A stretch of DNA of 15,418 nucleotides. Source: an uncultured Clostridia bacterium (GTDB lineage: Bacteria; Bacillota; Clostridia; UBA1381). The notes under the pieces were generated by a model. That model was not told where the DNA came from. It worked only from the letters and a program-made list of their open reading frames with translations, and ran no database searches. The stretch covers positions 27,077 to 42,494 of the forward strand of contig CAJTPP010000016.1 in NCBI GenBank assembly GCA_910578235.1, in the 5' to 3' direction. Below, one piece after another: positions 1 to 6,785 of this stretch. A program made the translations under genes and the position numbers. Position 1 is the stretch's first letter. The number at the start of each line of letters is the position of its first letter.

Positions 1-728
1 CCCGCCGCCGACACAGGCATCAGTTCATCATCCAGTTCAAACAAATCAGGATATACCCATACGTCCGCGCTGTCCAGCGCCACATAAATCGGGATATCAC
101 CTATAATTGAAATACCATTTTTATTCGCGTACTTTTTCAGTCTGTCCCACTGCTCAAAGAATTTAAACTGAATAAACTCCCAGAACATAACGTCATCCTC
201 ATGCGCGGCTTTAAATTCCCACAATGCATGAGAGTCCCTTTTTCTGAACCCATCATCCCATTCAAGCCATGACTTTCCGTTATTTTCATCCTTAATACTC
301 ATAAAAAGCGCGTAATTTGAAATCCACTTTTCATTCTGCCGCAAAAACTCGTCAAAGCTGCTCATATCGCCGTTTTTAAAATTATCAAAAGCCTTGCGAA
401 GCACCTTAAAACGGTTGTTATATATAATCTCATAATTAACGTATTTACTGCTGTCTCCCCATTTTAACGAAGCGTAATCAGACTTTTTCAGAAGTCCCTC
501 CTCCCTGAGAATGTCAAGATCTATAAAATACGGATTACCCGCATTTGTGGAAAATGACTGGTACGGCGAGTCGCCGTAACTGGTGGGACCTACAGGCAAT
601 ATCTGCCAGCAACGCTGCTTCGCCTCTTTCAGAAAATCTACAAATTTATACGCCTCTTTTCCCATTGTCCCAATGCCGTAATCTGACGGCAGAGACGATA
701 TATGCAATAATATACCGCTTGTTCTCAT
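1..728 (-). CDS. malQ: 4-alpha-glucanotransferase (amylomaltase), N-terminal half, cut by window edge
   Basis: Transfers alpha-1,4-glucan segments between maltodextrins in the cytoplasm during maltose/starch/glycogen use. The reading frame is open from ATG at 728 to the window edge, giving 242 codons, about half of the usual ~500 residues of this GH77 enzyme. Family motifs are clear: the start MRTSGILLHISSLPSDYGIG, then WQILPVGPTSYGDSPYQS, GNPYFIDLDIL, and DIPIYVALDSADVW further on. The frame ends at ..LMPVSAAG, where the family normally continues into the (V)AG-x-PPD segment. GGGAGG lies a few bases before the ATG. It follows the HAD phosphatase by 22 bases on the same strand, so the two are probably co-transcribed from the promoter at 1430-1458. 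The catalytic acids lie mostly in the missing part, so activity cannot be judged here. Confidence 0.95.
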   Translation of the reverse strand, partial: MRTSGILLHISSLPSDYGIGTMGKEAYKFVDFLKEAKQRCWQILPVGPTSYGDSPYQSFSTNAGNPYFIDLDILREEGLLKKSDYASLKWGDSSKYVNYEIIYNNRFKVLRKAFDNFKNGDMSSFDEFLRQNEKWISNYALFMSIKDENNGKSWLEWDDGFRKRDSHALWEFKAAHEDDVMFWEFIQFKFFEQWDRLKKYANKNGISIIGDIPIYVALDSADVWVYPDLFELDDELMPVSAA

Positions 729-750
729 TTATAATTCCTCCCACATTTCA

Positions 751-1407
751 TTATATCAATTGTAATATAGTATGCGGATTTTCCGCAATATAATCCGCTC
801 CGGCCTGCACAAGCTCTGTCCTTGTACGAAACCCCCACAGAACGCCTACAGAAGTCATACCCGCGTTTTTAGCGGTAATAATATCGACGTTGGTGTCTCC
901 GAGAAACAGACAGTCTTCCGGGGTCACACCCAGTTCGGACGCGATTTTCAGCGGTGTATACGGATCAGGTTTTACAGGCATGCCGTCAATAACTCCGCAT
1001 ACAGCGTCAAAATAATTTTTACCAAATATATTATCTGTCACAAAATGAACCACATTGTCAGGCTTATTTGAACACACCGCAATTTTTATTTCCATTTTTT
1101 TCAGCTCATCCAACAAAGAACATATTCCGTCAAACGCATTCGTTTCATAAAGATAATCGCTCTCATACGCCGTGTCATACACATCTCTTACCCGTTCAAA
1201 TAATTCAGGAGTATCAGCGTTATGCTCTCCAAGTATTCTGTGTATAAGCTTGTCCCTGCCGTTACCCGCATATATTTTATAATTTTCTGTAGGAAGCTCC
1301 GCAAAACCGAACTTGGAAAGCGCAAAATTCCCAAAATGCGCTATGGCATTTAATGTGTCAGTAAGAGTTCCGTCCAAATCAAATATGCACGCTTTAATAT
1401 TACTCAT
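751..1407 (-). CDS. HAD-superfamily hydrolase, phosphoglycolate-phosphatase-like
   Basis: A 218-residue soluble phosphatase of HAD subfamily IA. Motif I is DLDGTLTDT with nucleophile D10 and acid/base D12. Motif II serine is S113 in CSNKPDN, motif III lysine is K146 in VKPDP, and motif IV is GDTNVD with D171 and D175. The segment between motif I and motif II has the helical cap typical of Gph/PpaX-type enzymes. The substrate cannot be read from sequence: phosphoglycolate, pyrophosphate, nucleotides and sugar phosphates are all possible. The start is ATG 1407 with GGAGGGA six bases upstream. It is the first gene of a two-gene operon with malQ, so a sugar-phosphate role is conceivable, but that rests on neighbourhood only. 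Confidence 0.9.
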   Translation of the reverse strand: MSNIKACIFDLDGTLTDTLNAIAHFGNFALSKFGFAELPTENYKIYAGNGRDKLIHRILGEHNADTPELFERVRDVYDTAYESDYLYETNAFDGICSLLDELKKMEIKIAVCSNKPDNVVHFVTDNIFGKNYFDAVCGVIDGMPVKPDPYTPLKIASELGVTPEDCLFLGDTNVDIITAKNAGMTSVGVLWGFRTRTELVQAGADYIAENPHTILQLI

Positions 1408-1429
1408 GCTATCCCTCCATTAAATATTA

Positions 1430-1458
1430 ATTATATATCTTAAAAAGTATTATGTCAA
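1430..1458 (-). promoter_or_regulatory. Consensus sigma-A promoter of the HAD-malQ operon
   Basis: On the minus strand TTGACA (1453-1458), 17 bases, then TATAAT (1430-1435): a perfect consensus. The expected start is near 1423, giving a leader of about 16 bases before ATG 1407. Confidence 0.85.
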
Positions 1459-1490
1459 TGTAAATAGATTGTGAATTTTTGATATTAAAC

Positions 1491-1519
1491 TTGATTTTTA
1501 AAAAACACTGTGTTAGTAT
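1491..1519 (+). promoter_or_regulatory. Sigma-A promoter of the lipoprotein gene
   Basis: TTGATT (1491-1496), 17 bases, TAGTAT (1514-1519), with a TG-n extended -10 element (TGT at 1511-1513). The predicted start is near 1526. It diverges from the HAD-malQ promoter about 33 bases away. Confidence 0.7.
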
Positions 1520-1580
1520 ATGAATGAAGTTAATGTGAGAAAATAACACTGACAGATTAAATTAAGAAAGGAAAAGCACA

Positions 1581-2153
1581 ATGAAGAAAAAAAGTTTAGC
1601 GGCAATAACAATATTATTAATTCTTGCCTTATCCCTGACGGGCTGCGGCAAAAAAACAAACAACACCCCCAACACTTCAGATAATCCCACACAAACGGAA
1701 AAAGCAGACGCCTCCGGCGCATACGAGGAAACCGAAGTTGATATGGAAAAGGTAGACGGCAACGAAATAACATCAATGACAGAAAAAAATGATTACGACG
1801 GAAAACTGGGAAATTATGACGTGTCAATCGGAGACGCAAAAACTGTAAGCTCTGACGATGCCAACATTATTATTATTTCCTTTGACTTCAAAAACAACAG
1901 CGGCTCGGAAACAGCCTTTACCTCAGCCATTGATGTAGAGGTGACTCAAGACGGTGCAACTCTTCCCGGAGCAGTTGTGACAAATACTGAAGGCGTAAAT
2001 CTTCTTTCAATGGCAGAGCGTATCCAGAGCGGTGATAAAATAACCGTTCAACGCGCATATAGGCTTCGTGACACATCACTTCCCGTTGAAGTTACAGCAA
2101 AAGAATTTGGTTCCTCAGATGATGAAATTCTTACAAAAACATTTGATTTTTAA
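1581..2153 (+). CDS. Lipoprotein, DUF5067-like
   Basis: A 190-residue exported lipoprotein. A lysine-rich N-terminus and hydrophobic segment (about 6-18) lead to the lipobox LTGC, with the lipidated cysteine at C22. A Lys/Asn/Thr-rich linker (about 23-55) follows, and then a compact domain (about 75-190) predicted to be beta-rich. The pattern ..IIIISFDFKNNSGSETAF.., then a QDG segment and a strand ending YRLRD, resembles the immunoglobulin-like DUF5067/DUF4352 domains of Firmicute lipoproteins. Those proteins sit on the outer membrane face and have no firm biochemical role. AGAAAGGAAA precedes the ATG. It is the only credible plus-strand protein gene in the window and is monocistronic: own promoter at 1491-1519 and hairpin terminator directly after the stop codon. 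Confidence 0.88.
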   Translation: MKKKSLAAITILLILALSLTGCGKKTNNTPNTSDNPTQTEKADASGAYEETEVDMEKVDGNEITSMTEKNDYDGKLGNYDVSIGDAKTVSSDDANIIIISFDFKNNSGSETAFTSAIDVEVTQDGATLPGAVVTNTEGVNLLSMAERIQSGDKITVQRAYRLRDTSLPVEVTAKEFGSSDDEILTKTFDF

Positions 2154-2157
2154 TTAA

Positions 2158-2192
2158 CACAAAAACGCATTGCAATGCAATGCGTTTTTGTG
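2158..2192. terminator. Bidirectional factor-independent terminator
   Basis: A perfect 15-bp inverted repeat (2158-2172 and 2178-2192) with a 5-base loop CAATG. Each outer arm contains five A or five T residues, so either strand gives a hairpin with a U-rich 3' side. It lies 4 bases after the lipoprotein stop codon and also downstream of rpsI on the opposite strand, so it probably serves both convergent units. Confidence 0.85.
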
Positions 2193-2328
2193 AACTATTA
2201 TTAAATTAAACTTCTTGTTGCATATGTGCTGCATACTTGTTGCACACATTTGACTACTTTTCAAACCAACTGAAAACTCCAAAAACCTCACAAATAAAGG
2301 CTTTGAATAGTCGTGAAAAGTCCGAAAG

Positions 2329-2724
2329 TTATCTCTTACTAAACTGCGGTGCGCGACGGGCTGCTTTCAAGCCGTACTTCTTTCTTTCCTTCATTCTTGA
2401 ATCTCTTGTAAGGAAACCGGCAGCTTTCAGATCAGCTCTGTAAGCATCGGTATCAACCTCAAGAAGCGCTCTTGCTATACCGTGACGGATCGCACCGGCC
2501 TGACCTGTGAAACCACCGCCCTCAACTTTTGTGATTACATCAAACTTATCTGTTGTCTTTGTAAGTTCAAGCGGCTGACGAACGATTAACTTCAATGTCT
2601 CAAGACCGAAATAATCATCAATTGATCTGCCGTTTATTGTTATGCTTCCGTTGCCCGGAACAAGACGAACTCTTGCAACAGAAGACTTTCTTCTACCAGT
2701 ACCATAGTATTGTTCTTTAGCCAT
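2329..2724 (-). CDS. rpsI: Small-subunit ribosomal protein uS9
   Basis: A 131-residue 30S protein whose C-terminal tail reaches the P-site tRNA. Family hallmarks are present: YYGTGRRKSSVARVRL at the N-terminus, GSITINGRSIDDYF, GGGFTGQAGAIRHGIARALL in the middle, and the basic tail KKYGLKAARRAPQFSKR. The length is normal for bacteria. The start is ATG 2724. The ribosome binding site AAGGAGGA overlaps the rplM stop codon (TAAGGAGG), a 13-base junction that fits translational coupling in the conserved rplM-rpsI operon. Confidence 0.98.
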   Translation of the reverse strand: MAKEQYYGTGRRKSSVARVRLVPGNGSITINGRSIDDYFGLETLKLIVRQPLELTKTTDKFDVITKVEGGGFTGQAGAIRHGIARALLEVDTDAYRADLKAAGFLTRDSRMKERKKYGLKAARRAPQFSKR

Positions 2725-2737
2725 TATATTGTCCTCC

Positions 2738-3178
2738 TTACTTTATTTCGCCTGTCCATGCGATTGGATTTTGAGCCTGATGCTCATGCTCTTCACCTTT
2801 ATAAACACGAAGTCTTGTAAGAGCCTTTCTTCCAAGTGTATTATTGGGAAGCATGCCGTTCACAGCGTACATAACAGCCTTTTCGGGATGTTCAGCCATA
2901 AGTTTATTATAGTGAATTTCCTTAATTCCGCCTACCCAGCCAGTGTGGTAGTAACGTATTTTCTGATTGATCTTGTTACCTGTCAAAATAATTTTATCCG
3001 CATTGATAACAATAACATGGTCACCGCAGTCTACGTTCGGTGTGAATGTAGGCAGGTGCTTACCTCTTAATATGCTTGCAACTGCTGCCGCAACACGGCC
3101 TAAAGGCTTGTCCGCCGCGTCAACAACGTACCACTTTCTTTCAACTTCCTGTGGCTTCTGCAAATAGCTTGAATTCAT
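2738..3178 (-). CDS. rplM: Large-subunit ribosomal protein uL13
   Basis: A 146-residue early-assembly protein of the 50S subunit. Recognised from ERKWYVVDAADKPLGRVA, the conserved FTPNVDCGDHVIVINADKI, then KIRYYHTGWVGG and the C-terminal MLPNNTLGRKALTRLRVYKG. The length is the usual one. The start is ATG 3178 with AGGAGG eight bases before it. It is the first gene of the rplM-rpsI operon, with a strong promoter at 3241-3269 and a leader of roughly 55 bases. That leader may carry an autoregulatory hairpin, as reported for L13 leaders in other Firmicutes. Confidence 0.98.
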   Translation of the reverse strand: MNSSYLQKPQEVERKWYVVDAADKPLGRVAAAVASILRGKHLPTFTPNVDCGDHVIVINADKIILTGNKINQKIRYYHTGWVGGIKEIHYNKLMAEHPEKAVMYAVNGMLPNNTLGRKALTRLRVYKGEEHEHQAQNPIAWTGEIK

Positions 3179-3206
3179 AGTTGTTTCCTCCTGTATTTAA
3201 TTTAAC

Positions 3207-3238
3207 CCGTTAAAGTCTCTGACTTCAACTCACAACGG
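3207..3238 (-). ncRNA. Possible L13-leader hairpin upstream of rplM
   Basis: On the minus strand AAGTC-AGA-GACTT (5 bp stem, 3-base loop, 3213-3225) lies inside a second pairing CCGTT/AACGG (3234-3238 with 3207-3211). L13 leaders are a known class of autoregulatory structure upstream of rplM in Firmicutes. With the promoter at 3241-3269, transcription should start near 3234-3236, so part of the outer stem may not be transcribed. The call is therefore tentative. Confidence 0.3.
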
Positions 3239-3240
3239 CT

Positions 3241-3269
3241 ATTTTACTACCTTTTGCCTGCAATGTCAA
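3241..3269 (-). promoter_or_regulatory. Strong sigma-A promoter of rplM-rpsI
   Basis: TTGACA (3264-3269), 17 bases, TAAAAT (3241-3246) on the minus strand. It is preceded by a long A/T-only stretch (about 3271-3295) that looks like an UP element, as expected for a ribosomal protein operon. Confidence 0.85.
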
Positions 3270-3423
3270 CACTTTTTTTATAAAAATTAAAAAACCATTT
3301 CTATATCTCCTGTTTTCGTCTTTATTCTCTTTTAATCTCCCGCAATCTTAATTTTCATTTTATTTTTATAACAATAAATAAAGCACGCCGAAACACATAA
3401 AAATACGCTGTACAATAGCATGC

Positions 3424-3448
3424 AAAAGGGACAGCAACCGCTGTCCCT
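3424..3448 (-). terminator. Terminator after the repressor remnant
   Basis: A 9-bp perfect stem (3440-3448 with 3427-3435) with a 4-base loop, followed on the minus strand by a short T run (3424-3427). It lies 15 bases after the inferred ancestral stop codon at 3463, marking the original end of the decayed gene. The T run is short, so efficiency is uncertain. Confidence 0.6.
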
Positions 3449-3462
3449 GTAAAAATAGCTCC

Positions 3463-3599
3463 TTATTCCGCCTGTTCCAATATTTTTTTCTCATCTCTTT
3501 ATTATCATAGAGCGCAGCCACAAGATTTTTAACTGAACCTGAAAAAACACGGTTAAGCAGGGATTTTGCAGTACTAACCTTATAGTCGTTCTCCTGCAA
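3463..3599 (-). pseudogene. Remnant of a BlaI/MecI/CopY-family transcriptional repressor
   Basis: Only the C-terminal part of the protein survives. About 33 residues, centred on DYKVSTAKSLLNRVFSGSVK and continuing NLVAALYDNKE, match the characteristic C-terminal dimerisation region of BlaI/MecI repressors (..FLxxVFxGSVKxLVAxF..). The winged-helix DNA-binding part (about 80-90 residues) is absent; upstream sequence passes straight into operators and promoter. After NKE the frame is broken: in the other frame it continues DEKKILEQAE and stops at 3463-3465, a typical acidic end for the family. Loss of one base would explain the break. The first codon in this frame is only TTG (3597-3599). The same open frame runs on to 3366 through the terminator hairpin, and that extension has no family resemblance. 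In the living family these repressors control beta-lactamase, copper or other operons, often beside an M56 peptidase; none is present here. Confidence 0.72.
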
Positions 3600-3615
3600 T
3601 ATGGGATAGTAATAT

Positions 3616-3653
3616 TACAATTGTATTCTACATCTGTAGTTTGAATTTATCAA
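3616..3653 (-). promoter_or_regulatory. Promoter with twin BlaI/CopY-type operators
   Basis: On the minus strand TTGATA (3648-3653), 17 bases, TAGAAT (3625-3630). Two dyads of the form TACA-N2-TGTA overlap it: one at 3629-3638 (CTACA-N2-TGTAG when extended) between the -35 and the -10, and one at 3616-3625 just downstream of the -10. Their centres are 13 bases apart. This is the operator form recognised by BlaI, MecI and CopY repressors, and it sits directly upstream of the repressor remnant, as expected for autoregulation. Confidence 0.75.
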
Positions 3654-3682
3654 GGTTTTTTAACAAAAATTTTTTATAACGC

Positions 3683-3708
3683 AAAAAAGGACTGCCAATT
3701 GCAGTCCT
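3683..3708 (-). terminator. Terminator of mnmA and its upstream operon
   Basis: An 8-bp stem (3701-3708 with 3688-3695), 5-base loop, followed on the minus strand by six T residues (3683-3688). It lies 36 bases after the mnmA stop codon. Confidence 0.88.
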
Positions 3709-3744
3709 ATATATTATCTTCCATACCTCATACAGTTTAGCCTG

Positions 3745-4818
3745 TTACCGCTCGACAGTCCCGCCGCCGAGCACAATATCTCCGCCATAAAACACAACTG
3801 CCTGTCCGGGCGTAACAGCGCGCTGCGGCTTGTCAAAGACAAGTCTGACGCGTCCGCCGTCAAGCGGTATAAGCTTTGCCGGCGCAGGCGGAGCCTGATA
3901 CCGTACCTTTGCGGTAACATTCACGATATCAGCCAGAAATTCACCTGATATAAAATTTACGTCACAGGCGGTCAGTTCATCTGAAAATTCCATTCCCTTT
4001 TCACCAAGAGTTATAGTATTGCTGTCCGCGTCAATTTTCATGACAAACATAGGTCTGCCATATGCTCCGATACCCTTGCGCTGACCTATCGTATAATAAA
4101 TAAGCCCCTTATGACGTCCTATTACATTACCGTTTATATCAAGAATATCTCCTTCTTTCGGCTCATACCCTGAATAATCCCTGATAAACCGAACGTAATC
4201 ATCATCCTCAACAAAACATATTTCCTGACTATCAGGTTTACCGGCCACCTCAAAGCCATATTTTTCGGCAAGCGCGCGCACCTCGTCCTTATTATATCCT
4301 CCGAGCGGCATCAGCGTATGCGCAAGCTGTTCCTGATTGAAATTATACAAAACATAGCTCTGATCCTTTTTTGCGGCTTTCGACATACGCAGAATATATG
4401 TTCCGTTCTTATCCTGTTCTATTAACGCGTAATGACCTGTCGCTATATAGTCTATACCCATGGCTCGGGCTTTTTTCAGCATAGCGTCAAATTTCAAATA
4501 TCTGTTGCAGGCAATACATGGATTAGGCGTTCTGCCTCTGATATATTCGTCCACAAAATAATCAACTACTTTGTCTCGAAACATATCCTTGAAATTCATA
4601 ACATAAAAATCAATTCCCAGCTTGTCACACACGCGTCTCGCGTCCTCAACCGCGCTTTCAGCGCAGCAGCCTTCATGCGCGGCACTGTCATTATCCTGAT
4701 ATGTCCAAAGGCGCATTGTCGCGCCGATTACATGATAGCCCTGCTCCTTTAAAAGCGCCGCCGCAACCGAACTGTCCACTCCGCCTGACATACCTATAAG
4801 TACACTTTTCTGCTTCAA
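3745..4818 (-). CDS. mnmA: tRNA-specific 2-thiouridylase
   Basis: Adenylates U34 of tRNA-Glu/Gln/Lys with ATP and inserts sulfur to give 2-thiouridine at the wobble base. Numbered from TTG 4818 (357 residues), the PP-loop SGGVDSS is at 11-17. The catalytic cysteines are C101 in TPNPCIACN and C201 in DSQEICF, and the central IYYTIGQRKGIG belongs to the tRNA-binding domain. Both cysteines and the P-loop are intact. A longer frame begins at TTG 4833, but that codon lies just upstream of and partly in the TTGGAGG ribosome binding site. GGAGG at 4826-4830 is eight bases before TTG 4818, which gives the usual MKxKVLIGMSGGVDSS start. It follows the response-regulator gene by 40 bases. A TATAAT lies at 4837-4842 but without a good -35, so it is probably the last gene of the transporter/two-component operon. 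Confidence 0.96.
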   Translation of the reverse strand: MKQKSVLIGMSGGVDSSVAAALLKEQGYHVIGATMRLWTYQDNDSAAHEGCCAESAVEDARRVCDKLGIDFYVMNFKDMFRDKVVDYFVDEYIRGRTPNPCIACNRYLKFDAMLKKARAMGIDYIATGHYALIEQDKNGTYILRMSKAAKKDQSYVLYNFNQEQLAHTLMPLGGYNKDEVRALAEKYGFEVAGKPDSQEICFVEDDDYVRFIRDYSGYEPKEGDILDINGNVIGRHKGLIYYTIGQRKGIGAYGRPMFVMKIDADSNTITLGEKGMEFSDELTACDVNFISGEFLADIVNVTAKVRYQAPPAPAKLIPLDGGRVRLVFDKPQRAVTPGQAVVFYGGDIVLGGGTVER

Positions 4819-4858
4819 TCTGTTTTCCTCCAATGTATTATAATACCAATACGGTTAA

Positions 4859-5533
4859 TCACGAAAACCGATAACCCACTCCCCATATAGTTTCTATATG
4901 CTTTTCTTTTTCAATGTCAATCTTATCCCGTACCCGCTGTATATGAACGGTCACAGTGGACACATCGCCTATAGCATCCATCCCCCATATACGGTCAAAC
5001 AGAACCTCTTTTGAAAAAGTACGGTTAGGATTTTCCGCAAGAAACAAAAGCAAGTCGTATTCTTTAGCTGTAAGAGATATCTCTTTATCATTGACAGTCA
5101 CCTTGTGAGCGTCCTTATCAATCGTGAGATTTCCGGCCTGAAGAATATCACATTCACGCTTTGTCAGAGTTTCATGACGGGAAATATGCGCCTTCACCCG
5201 CGCTACCAACTCACCAGGAGAAAACGGCTTCGTTATATAATCGTCAGCGCCAAGCCCCAATCCGCGTATTTTATCAATATCACTATTTTTGGCAGATAAA
5301 AAAATTACAGGAGTCTGTTTCTTTTTGCGAAGCTCTGTTATAACTTCAAAACCGTCCATTCCCGGAAGCATTATATCTACAATTATCAAATCAAAATCTT
5401 CCGCAATCGCTTTTTCCAGACCTGTCGTGCCTCTTGCGGCCATGTCGCAGGCAAAACCGCTGATTTCAAGATAATCTCTTTCCAGCTCTGCTATTTCCTT
5501 GTCATCCTCTATAATTAATACCTTTTTCATCAT
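4859..5533 (-). CDS. OmpR/PhoB-family response regulator
   Basis: A 224-residue DNA-binding response regulator. Receiver domain (about 3-118): acidic pocket D10/D11, phosphoacceptor D53 in IVDIMLPGMDG, switch serine S80, and K102 in DDYITKPF. The C-terminal winged helix (about 130-224) has the OmpR-type pattern KEISLTAKEYDLLLFLAENP.. and ends with TVTVHIQRVRDKI and WGVGYRFS. Two adjacent ATG codons (5533 and 5530) fit; GGAG is 4 bases before the first and 7 before the second. It follows the kinase gene with an 82-base gap. It is presumably phosphorylated by the upstream kinase, and the phased TTTATA repeats at 9366-9403 are the best candidate target. Confidence 0.96.
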   Translation of the reverse strand: MMKKVLIIEDDKEIAELERDYLEISGFACDMAARGTTGLEKAIAEDFDLIIVDIMLPGMDGFEVITELRKKKQTPVIFLSAKNSDIDKIRGLGLGADDYITKPFSPGELVARVKAHISRHETLTKRECDILQAGNLTIDKDAHKVTVNDKEISLTAKEYDLLLFLAENPNRTFSKEVLFDRIWGMDAIGDVSTVTVHIQRVRDKIDIEKEKHIETIWGVGYRFS

Positions 5534-5615
5534 TTTCTCCTTTTATCAGCGTCTAAAATCGGGAATGCCATAAATTTTACGGCCTCAATGGTTTTCAGTA
5601 GTAATGTGCACGATT

Positions 5616-6764
5616 TTATTCCGCTAACGGCAAATATACCACTGCCGTTGTTCCCTTTCCAAGGCCTTCGCTTTTAAGCCATATTTTACCGCCGTGATTT
5701 TCTACAATTTTCTTTGCTATACCAAGTCCCAAACCGCTTCCCTTAATGCTTCGTGAGCTGTCAACACGGTAAAAACCGTCAAACACATTTTTTATTTCAT
5801 TCTCGTCAATACCCATACCGTTATCCGCAACACATACATATGCCCCGCCGTCACGGGTAAACGCGGAAATTTCAAGCGCGGGATTATCCGCGTTTCCGTA
5901 TTTTACGGCATTGTCGATCAGATTTGAAAATACTCTTTTTATCTTCTCATAATCAAGTCTCACAAACGCGGGACTATCAGGAATATTATTTATAAAAGTT
6001 ATATTATTTTTTTCAAAATCAAGACGGCAATCCTTTATAAATCCACGTAAAAAAGCGTTTATATCACCCTTCTCAAACTCAAAAATCATTCTTGACAGCT
6101 CCAGCTTTGAAAACACTGAAAGATTGTTCACCATCTCGTCAATTACCTCCGTCTTACTGTAAATTGTATCAAGATAGCGTTCCATTTTCTCAGGAGTGTC
6201 CGCCACGCCGTCGCGTATCCCTTCAACATAGCCTTTTATTGAAGTAATCGGCGTTTTCAGATCATGGGATATATTCGCAAGAAGCATGCTCCGCTCACGT
6301 TTCATATATTTTTCTCTTTGCTCCGCCAGTTTAAGCTCCTTACGCATCGCGTCAAAATTACCGCACAGCACATCTATTTCATCATAGACGCTTCCCATAA
6401 CCTCAAAATCCAGATTACCGTCACGCACATACCGGGCCGCTTTTGTAAGATCGTTTATAGATTTTTCCATACTTTTCGTCATCATGCCTGTGAACAAAGT
6501 CGTTGACAGCACCAGCGTGGACGTGCACAAAATCAGCCACAGCAGCACGTACAGCACCGAGCCGGGATTACTCTCAAAAAAACCGCCCACCGCGCGCAGC
6601 AGCACAGACGGATTAAGCAAAGCGGCGCGGCTTATCTGCATTTCCTCAACAGGAAATTTCATAATAAATGTTACAAGAAAACATACTGAAATAACACCTA
6701 TCATTATAATAGGTGTTATCAGCATTATTATATTGTATACGGTAAATCTGCTTTTAATCTTCAT
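5616..6764 (-). CDS. Membrane sensor histidine kinase (HAMP-HisKA-HATPase)
   Basis: A 382-residue transmembrane kinase, numbered from ATG 6764. Transmembrane helix 1 spans about 11-34, a short outside loop of roughly 30-35 residues follows, and helix 2 spans about 70-93. Then come a HAMP region and the dimerisation domain with phospho-acceptor H167 in NISHDLKTPITSIKGYVEG. The ATP lid has N box NLIDNAVKYGN (about 281-291), G1 DNGMGI (314-319) and G2 GSGLGLGI (342-349). The extracytoplasmic part is too small for a folded ligand-binding domain, which suggests sensing in or at the membrane, perhaps through the ABC transporter encoded beside it. The frame is also open from TTG 6773, with a weak GGGA five bases upstream; ATG 6764 was chosen on codon preference and the choice is not certain. 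Kinase precedes regulator, the reverse of the common order. Confidence 0.94.
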   Translation of the reverse strand: MKIKSRFTVYNIIMLITPIIMIGVISVCFLVTFIMKFPVEEMQISRAALLNPSVLLRAVGGFFESNPGSVLYVLLWLILCTSTLVLSTTLFTGMMTKSMEKSINDLTKAARYVRDGNLDFEVMGSVYDEIDVLCGNFDAMRKELKLAEQREKYMKRERSMLLANISHDLKTPITSIKGYVEGIRDGVADTPEKMERYLDTIYSKTEVIDEMVNNLSVFSKLELSRMIFEFEKGDINAFLRGFIKDCRLDFEKNNITFINNIPDSPAFVRLDYEKIKRVFSNLIDNAVKYGNADNPALEISAFTRDGGAYVCVADNGMGIDENEIKNVFDGFYRVDSSRSIKGSGLGLGIAKKIVENHGGKIWLKSEGLGKGTTAVVYLPLAE

Positions 6765-6785
6765 ATCGGTCAACGCTGTCCCGCA

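Noticed and set aside
545..793. An 82-codon plus-strand frame
   Set aside because: It lies antisense to malQ and the end of the HAD gene, whose family motifs are unmistakable on the other strand.
3366..3599. A 77-codon minus-strand frame read as an intact small protein
   Set aside because: Only its first part resembles a known family; it starts at TTG, passes a frame break and then runs through a terminator hairpin, so it is treated as a repressor remnant ending at 3463.
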